64,000 bases of DNA from Sinorhizobium numidicum (GTDB lineage: Bacteria > Pseudomonadota > Alphaproteobacteria > Rhizobiales > Rhizobiaceae): assembly GCF_029892045.1 (NCBI RefSeq), contig NZ_CP120368.1:1920001-1984000 (forward strand), in the 5' to 3' direction. A program made the translations under genes and the position numbers. The notes beneath the pieces are model-generated. The model was not told where the DNA came from. It worked only from the letters and a program-made list of their open reading frames with translations, and did not search any database. Position 1 is the first letter of the stretch. Each line of letters opens with the position of its first letter. Shown here piece after piece: positions 60,518-64,000 of the stretch.

Positions 60518-60835
60518 TTATTTCTTCGCTCTGAGTGCGGCCTCGTAAGCGGTCCTCGCCCAACGGGCCATTTCGTCCGGATCGTCGAGAGCGGAGTCGG
60601 GAATGCTCCAATAGGGCATCTTCACCGGTTTGCCCTTGCCGTCGTAGGTCCATTGCCGACTGCCTGCCTCTTCGAATTCGGGCGCCGACTGTGCGTCACC
60701 CTTCAGAAGGATCTCACCGTCCACTTCGAGCGCGAAGATGACACCTTCTAAATAGATGCCCTTGCCGCCGAACATGCGGCGGATCTTGACCGGTCCCAGG
60801 GTTTCGAACATTTCCTCGATTGCCGTGTTGTCCAT
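60518..60835 (-). CDS. TfoX N-terminal-domain protein
   Basis: The 105-residue protein matches the TfoX_N domain: MDNTAIEEMFETLGPVKIRRMFGGKGIYLEGVIFALEVDGEILLKGD, with the aromatic YWSIPDSALDDPDEMARWARTAYEAALRAKK tail. TfoX is a competence regulator in gammaproteobacteria, but stand-alone N-domains in rhizobia have no shown role. It follows the mocA-like gene with a 4-nt gap and may be part of that transcript. Confidence 0.85.
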   Translation of the reverse strand: MDNTAIEEMFETLGPVKIRRMFGGKGIYLEGVIFALEVDGEILLKGDAQSAPEFEEAGSRQWTYDGKGKPVKMPYWSIPDSALDDPDEMARWARTAYEAALRAKK

Positions 60836-60839
60836 CGTG

Positions 60840-62456
60840 TCACTCCCTTAATACACCACCGGCCGCAACGATGACTTCCGGCGTGTCGAGGTCCAGGCGG
60901 GCGGCGGCACCGAGTTCCACATCGATCACCGGAAGCCCGCTGCGCTCGACGATATGTCTTGCTCCGACATCGCCGACGAGCTGCCTGACGGCGCCAAAAG
61001 TTTCTCTCGGTAGAATGACGGGATTACCGCGTTGGCCGCCGGCGACGGCCCGTACGACCGCTTTTCCTGATTCTGCATCGAAGGCCGAGATTAGCTTCGA
61101 CAGATGGTCGGAGGTAATGCCGGGCATGTCGGCGAGCATCACCAGCATGCCGCTGACTGTTCCCTCCAGCGCCGACAGCCCCGCCACAAGCGATGAGGCC
61201 ATGCCGCTGGCATAATCTGGATTGGACACGAATGTCACCGGCAGGCCGGTGAGCGCGGCCCGGATCTCTGCCTCGCGATAGCCGGTAACGACGACGACCC
61301 TGCTTGCTCCTGCGGCAAGGGCCGTGTCAACCGAACGGCGGATCAATGGAGTGCCGCCGAATTCGGCGAGGAGCTTGTGCTGGCCGCCTGGTCCCATCCG
61401 GGTTGCCGTGCCCGCAGCCAGGACCACGATCGCCACGGGGCCTTGCTGTTGCCTGATGGCCGTTTCCCGGGGTTGCGGCCTGGTCGGGATTTCCTTGAGA
61501 AGCCCGCCGACGCCGAGCCCGGTGATGTCTTCCCGGCTCGGCCACTCTCCAGCAAGCAGACGATCGAGAATCCAGTCGAAACCGTTCTCTCTCGGGCTCC
61601 GGGCGCATCCCGGCGCTCCAACAACCGGAATGTCGCCAAGCCGGCCGAGGACCAGCAGATTGCCGGGGTCGACGGGCATCCCGACATGCTCGACAACGCC
61701 GCCCGCATGCCGGATGGCAGCCGGGATCACATCATCCGGATCGGCGACCGCAGAGGCGCCAAAGACGATGAGCAGATCATGGGTCGACTTGAGCTCGGCG
61801 ATGGCATCGGCAACTGCCCTCTCCGAATGAGCGACGCGATGCTCGGTCAGGAGTGGGCTTCCGGACCGGGTAAGGCGAGCGGCGAGCACGGCATGGGTCT
61901 TGTCCATTACCTGGCTCTTCAGCGACGGCAACTCGGTTGCAATCAGCGCGGCACGCCGCCGCGTAAATGGTTTGACCTCGAAGGCCGGCTCGGCGCGCAA
62001 TACGGTTTCGGCTCGCGCGATGAACTTGCCTGGCACTGCGAGCGGGATGATCTTGATCGTCGCCACCATGTCGCCGGCGTCGACGGCAACGTGGTCGGCG
62101 AGACAAGCGAGCGTGATCGCCGGATCAATCCGGTTTATTCGATCGATGGCCGCGCGATTCGCGACGAAAAGACCGGCGACTGTAGCGTAGACGTTGACCC
62201 TGCCGGTCGATGCCTCGGAGAAGCGTAGGTGATCCGGGGCGATGGCTGCGGCAATTTTTGCTGCGGCCTCGTTTTCCGGCAGGTCGTCCGGGTCGAGCCT
62301 GGCCACAATTACCTCCGCCACATCGGCTTCGGCAAGTAAGGCGAGGTCCGCAGCGGTCAAACGATGGCCTTTCGCCAGCTTCTGCGTCGCGGTCTTCACC
62401 GCATGTGCGAGAATGGCGCCTTCCGCCTCGGCGAGCTGCGCGGGGCCGAACCTCAT
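60840..62456 (-). CDS. MoeA-like molybdopterin-binding / MobA-like NTP transferase fusion
   Basis: The 538-residue protein has two parts. The N-terminal ~340 residues contain a MoeA/MoCF-like domain (LTAADLALLAEADVAEVIVARLDPDDLPENEAAAKIA and later STHDLLIVFGASAVADPDDVIPAAI). The last ~190 residues are a MobA/MocA-type nucleotidyltransferase (IVVLAAGTATRMGPGGQHKLLAEFGGTPLIRRSVDTAL and MLADMPGITSDHL). It should add CMP or GMP to molybdopterin for a xanthine dehydrogenase-type enzyme. ATG 62456 overlaps the stop of the XdhC C-part gene upstream, showing translational coupling. Confidence 0.9.
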   Translation of the reverse strand: MRFGPAQLAEAEGAILAHAVKTATQKLAKGHRLTAADLALLAEADVAEVIVARLDPDDLPENEAAAKIAAAIAPDHLRFSEASTGRVNVYATVAGLFVANRAAIDRINRIDPAITLACLADHVAVDAGDMVATIKIIPLAVPGKFIARAETVLRAEPAFEVKPFTRRRAALIATELPSLKSQVMDKTHAVLAARLTRSGSPLLTEHRVAHSERAVADAIAELKSTHDLLIVFGASAVADPDDVIPAAIRHAGGVVEHVGMPVDPGNLLVLGRLGDIPVVGAPGCARSPRENGFDWILDRLLAGEWPSREDITGLGVGGLLKEIPTRPQPRETAIRQQQGPVAIVVLAAGTATRMGPGGQHKLLAEFGGTPLIRRSVDTALAAGASRVVVVTGYREAEIRAALTGLPVTFVSNPDYASGMASSLVAGLSALEGTVSGMLVMLADMPGITSDHLSKLISAFDAESGKAVVRAVAGGQRGNPVILPRETFGAVRQLVGDVGARHIVERSGLPVIDVELGAAARLDLDTPEVIVAAGGVLRE

Positions 62457-63160
62457 TTTGCCTCTCCCTGCTGGCCGGTCAGGTCGCGGCGGCGCAATGC
62501 TTCGATGATCTCCGCCAGCACGGCGACGGCGATTTCGGACGGGCTCGAAGCGCCGATGTCGAGGCCGATCGGTGCCTTGATCCGTGCGGTCTCCTCGGCC
62601 GAAACGCCAGCTTGCGACAGACGCTCCACGCGCTTCGCATGGGTCTTGCGGCTGCCGAGCGCTCCGACGTAGAAGCAACCGGCCTCCAATGCGGCGCGGA
62701 TGGGATAATCATCGATCTTCGGGTCGTGGGTCAGAGCGGCGAGAGCCGTATAGCGGTCCAGCGGCCGCGCGGGCAGAATGTCTTCCGGCCAATCGGCGAG
62801 AAGCTCGACGCCGCCAAAGCGCTCGACCGTCGCGAAAGCAGTGCGTGGGTCGATAATCGCCATGTCGAAGCCTGCGACCGGTGCAAGGCGGGCCAAAGCC
62901 TGCGAGATATGAACGGCACCGATGACCACGATGCGTGGCGGCGGCATATGAACATTGAAAAAAAGCGACCGCCCTCCGAGTTCTGCAAGACGAGGCCGAC
63001 CCGAACGCAGAGCTTCGCCGATTGCCGCTTCCCACATCGGCGGAAGGGGGCCACCCTCCGGGAAGACCTGGCTGCCGCCATCCGAAAGGTCACTGACGAC
63101 CACGGCCGCCTGGCGCGCTGCGCGGACCGAATTCAATGTCTGGAGGGTGGACAGTTGCAT
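62453..63160 (-). CDS. XdhC/CoxI family, C-terminal Rossmann part
   Basis: The 235-residue protein contains the XdhC C-terminal domain: IVVIGAVHISQALARLAPVAGFDMAIIDPR, then the LTHDPKIDDYPIRAALEAGCFYVGALGSRKTHAKRVERL block and the end IKAPIGLDIGASSPSEIAVAVLAEIIEALR. XdhC inserts sulfurated Moco into xanthine dehydrogenase. In many bacteria the whole XdhC is one chain; here the N-part is the adjacent upstream gene, ending 3 nt before. The two products probably work as a pair. Confidence 0.9.
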   Translation of the reverse strand: MQLSTLQTLNSVRAARQAAVVVSDLSDGGSQVFPEGGPLPPMWEAAIGEALRSGRPRLAELGGRSLFFNVHMPPPRIVVIGAVHISQALARLAPVAGFDMAIIDPRTAFATVERFGGVELLADWPEDILPARPLDRYTALAALTHDPKIDDYPIRAALEAGCFYVGALGSRKTHAKRVERLSQAGVSAEETARIKAPIGLDIGASSPSEIAVAVLAEIIEALRRRDLTGQQGEAK

Positions 63161-63163
63161 CGT

Positions 63164-63496
63164 TCAGCCGTCAATTCGCTCGACATAGACCCGGATACGG
63201 CCGCCGCAGGAAAGACCGACGCGCCATGCGGTTTCGTCGGCAACGCCGAATTCGAGCACCTTCGGCACGCCGGACGCGATCACGTCTGCGGCCTCGGCGA
63301 TCACGGCGCCTTCAACGCAGCCGCCCGAAACCGAACCCTGAAAATTCCCGTCGCTGTCGATCGCCAGATGACTGCCGACTGGACGCGGCGCGGAGCCCCA
63401 AGTCTCGATTACCGTCGCAAGCGCCACGGCGCGGCCTTCCTTGTGCCAGGTTTCAACGATCTCCAGCGGATCGAGGACGTTCGGCTGATTCAACAT
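63164..63496 (-). CDS. XdhC/CoxI family, N-terminal part
   Basis: The 110-residue product is the XdhC_CoxI N-terminal domain: VETWHKEGRAVALATVIETWGSAPRPVGSHLAIDSDGNFQGSVSGGCVEGAVIAEAADVI, ending in a short CGGRIRVYVERI strand. It starts at ATG 63496 (LNQPNVLDPLEIVETWHKEG) and is placed directly before the gene for the C-terminal part. The split is a gene-architecture feature, not a frameshift: each part has its own stop and start. Confidence 0.88.
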   Translation of the reverse strand: MLNQPNVLDPLEIVETWHKEGRAVALATVIETWGSAPRPVGSHLAIDSDGNFQGSVSGGCVEGAVIAEAADVIASGVPKVLEFGVADETAWRVGLSCGGRIRVYVERIDG

Positions 63497-63555
63497 CGAA
63501 TGGCACTCCCACTTTTCCCTTAGATCGCGATGATCCTCGGCCGAATCAATCCACA

Positions 63556-63999
63556 TCATCGTGATCGGCCGACTTGTGCCGCATGCATGAAGCGTCGTGG
63601 ATCGGCTTCACGTGCACCTCGACCGGCGAGCGATCTTACCAGTTCCGCGACGGATTCGAGATTGTGTGCCGCTCGAAATTCGTCGACATGCGGCAAGATC
63701 GCTCTGACTCCCCGTGCGCGCGCCTCGAATCCGTCGAAACGCAGCAGCGGGTTGAGCCAGATGAGACGGCGGCACGAGCGATGCAGACGGTCGATCTCGA
63801 TCTCGAGTTCCGCCGTGTCATCGCGTTCGAGACCATCGGTGATCAACAGCACGATGGCCCCCTGCCCGAGCACACGGCGCGACCAGCGCCGATTGAACTC
63901 GTGCAGCGTTTCGCCGATGCGCGTGCCGCCCGACCAGTCCTTGACCGCCGCCAAGCATTGGTCGAGCGCCTCGTCGGGATCGCGGTTGCGCATCTGCCG
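63556..63999 (-). CDS. CoxE-like VWA-domain protein, 5' part outside the window
   Basis: The frame continues past the right edge, so the N-terminal part is missing. The visible 147 residues hold the VWA-type core: RNRDPDEALDQCLAAVKDWSGGTRIGETLHEFNRRWSRRVLGQGAIVLLITDGLERDD and a later LIWLNPLLRFDGFEARARGVRAILPHVDEFRAAHNLES. This matches CoxE, a metal-ion-dependent adhesion-site protein that works with the AAA+ protein CoxD in maturing molybdenum hydroxylases. Its position just upstream of the XdhC genes supports a molybdoenzyme-maturation cluster. Confidence 0.88.
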   Translation of the reverse strand, partial: RQMRNRDPDEALDQCLAAVKDWSGGTRIGETLHEFNRRWSRRVLGQGAIVLLITDGLERDDTAELEIEIDRLHRSCRRLIWLNPLLRFDGFEARARGVRAILPHVDEFRAAHNLESVAELVRSLAGRGAREADPRRFMHAAQVGRSR

Positions 64000-64000
64000 G

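Overview
The window is a gene-dense, high-GC chromosomal segment of an alphaproteobacterium of the family Rhizobiaceae, most likely Sinorhizobium/Ensifer or a close relative. The evidence is gene content and order: carB, greA-lpsB, an Lrp gene, trxB-lsrB, gyrA, divergent ssb/uvrA, a class II (B12-dependent) nrdJ, gcvTHP behind a tandem glycine riboswitch, a rhizobial iscS-sufB-orf-sufCDS-sufT-sufA operon, anmK and tyrS. A direct-repeat GTTC-N7-GTTC LexA box and tandem NfeR1/alpha-r14-like small RNAs support this. The species is inferred from recollection of related genomes, not from a database search.

Left part (1-30.2 kb). The end of an MDR dehydrogenase is followed by carB, whose leader holds a strong terminator-like hairpin, then a convergent MFS exporter. 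greA has a leader terminator resembling the GraL arrangement of E. coli. Next come lpsB (LPS core glycosyltransferase), lrp, and trxB with the LysR regulator lsrB. Two tandem sRNA genes with good promoters and terminators precede an ArsR regulator and an Old Yellow Enzyme reductase. A small accessory patch follows: an IS-end-like palindrome, an APH(6)/hydroxyurea-type kinase, a lytic transglycosylase and a heavily frameshifted epimerase pseudogene. Then come gyrA (TTG start), a MarC protein, an exported MTA/SAH nucleosidase, ssb and uvrA around a LexA box, a DUF72 protein and nrdJ preceded by paired NrdR boxes.

Middle part (30.2-47.2 kb). tRNA-Ala(CGC) and a GNAT acetyltransferase are followed by two tandem paralogous genes for tiny lipoproteins (38 and 44 aa). 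An exported alpha/beta hydrolase, an uncharacterised acidic protein and a copper-handling pair (DUF1775-PCu(A)C fusion plus a DUF2946-like protein) come next. The glycine cleavage operon gcvTHP runs rightwards into a bidirectional terminator. The Fe-S assembly operon runs leftwards from iscS to sufA. Its promoter region carries an Irr-type ICE palindrome and an IscR/RirA-like GACT-N5-AGTC element, so iron and Fe-S status probably control it.

Right part (47.2-64 kb). This holds an alpha/beta hydrolase, a diguanylate cyclase with a membrane sensor domain, anmK (cell-wall recycling), tyrS with a strong terminator, a very large AsmA-like envelope protein, a Bcp-type peroxiredoxin without its usual resolving cysteine, a DUF455 ferritin-like protein, an M23 peptidase, a DEAD-box helicase, a NUDIX hydrolase and a TfoX-N protein. 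The last block is a leftward molybdoenzyme-maturation cluster (CoxE-like VWA protein, XdhC split into two genes, MoeA-like/MobA-like fusion) that continues beyond the window.

No CRISPR array, complete insertion sequence, prophage or rRNA operon is visible. The most notable novelty candidates are the leader terminators of carB and greA, the two tiny lipoproteins, the combined iron/Fe-S regulatory sites and the apparent lack of lpsEDC between lpsB and lrp.
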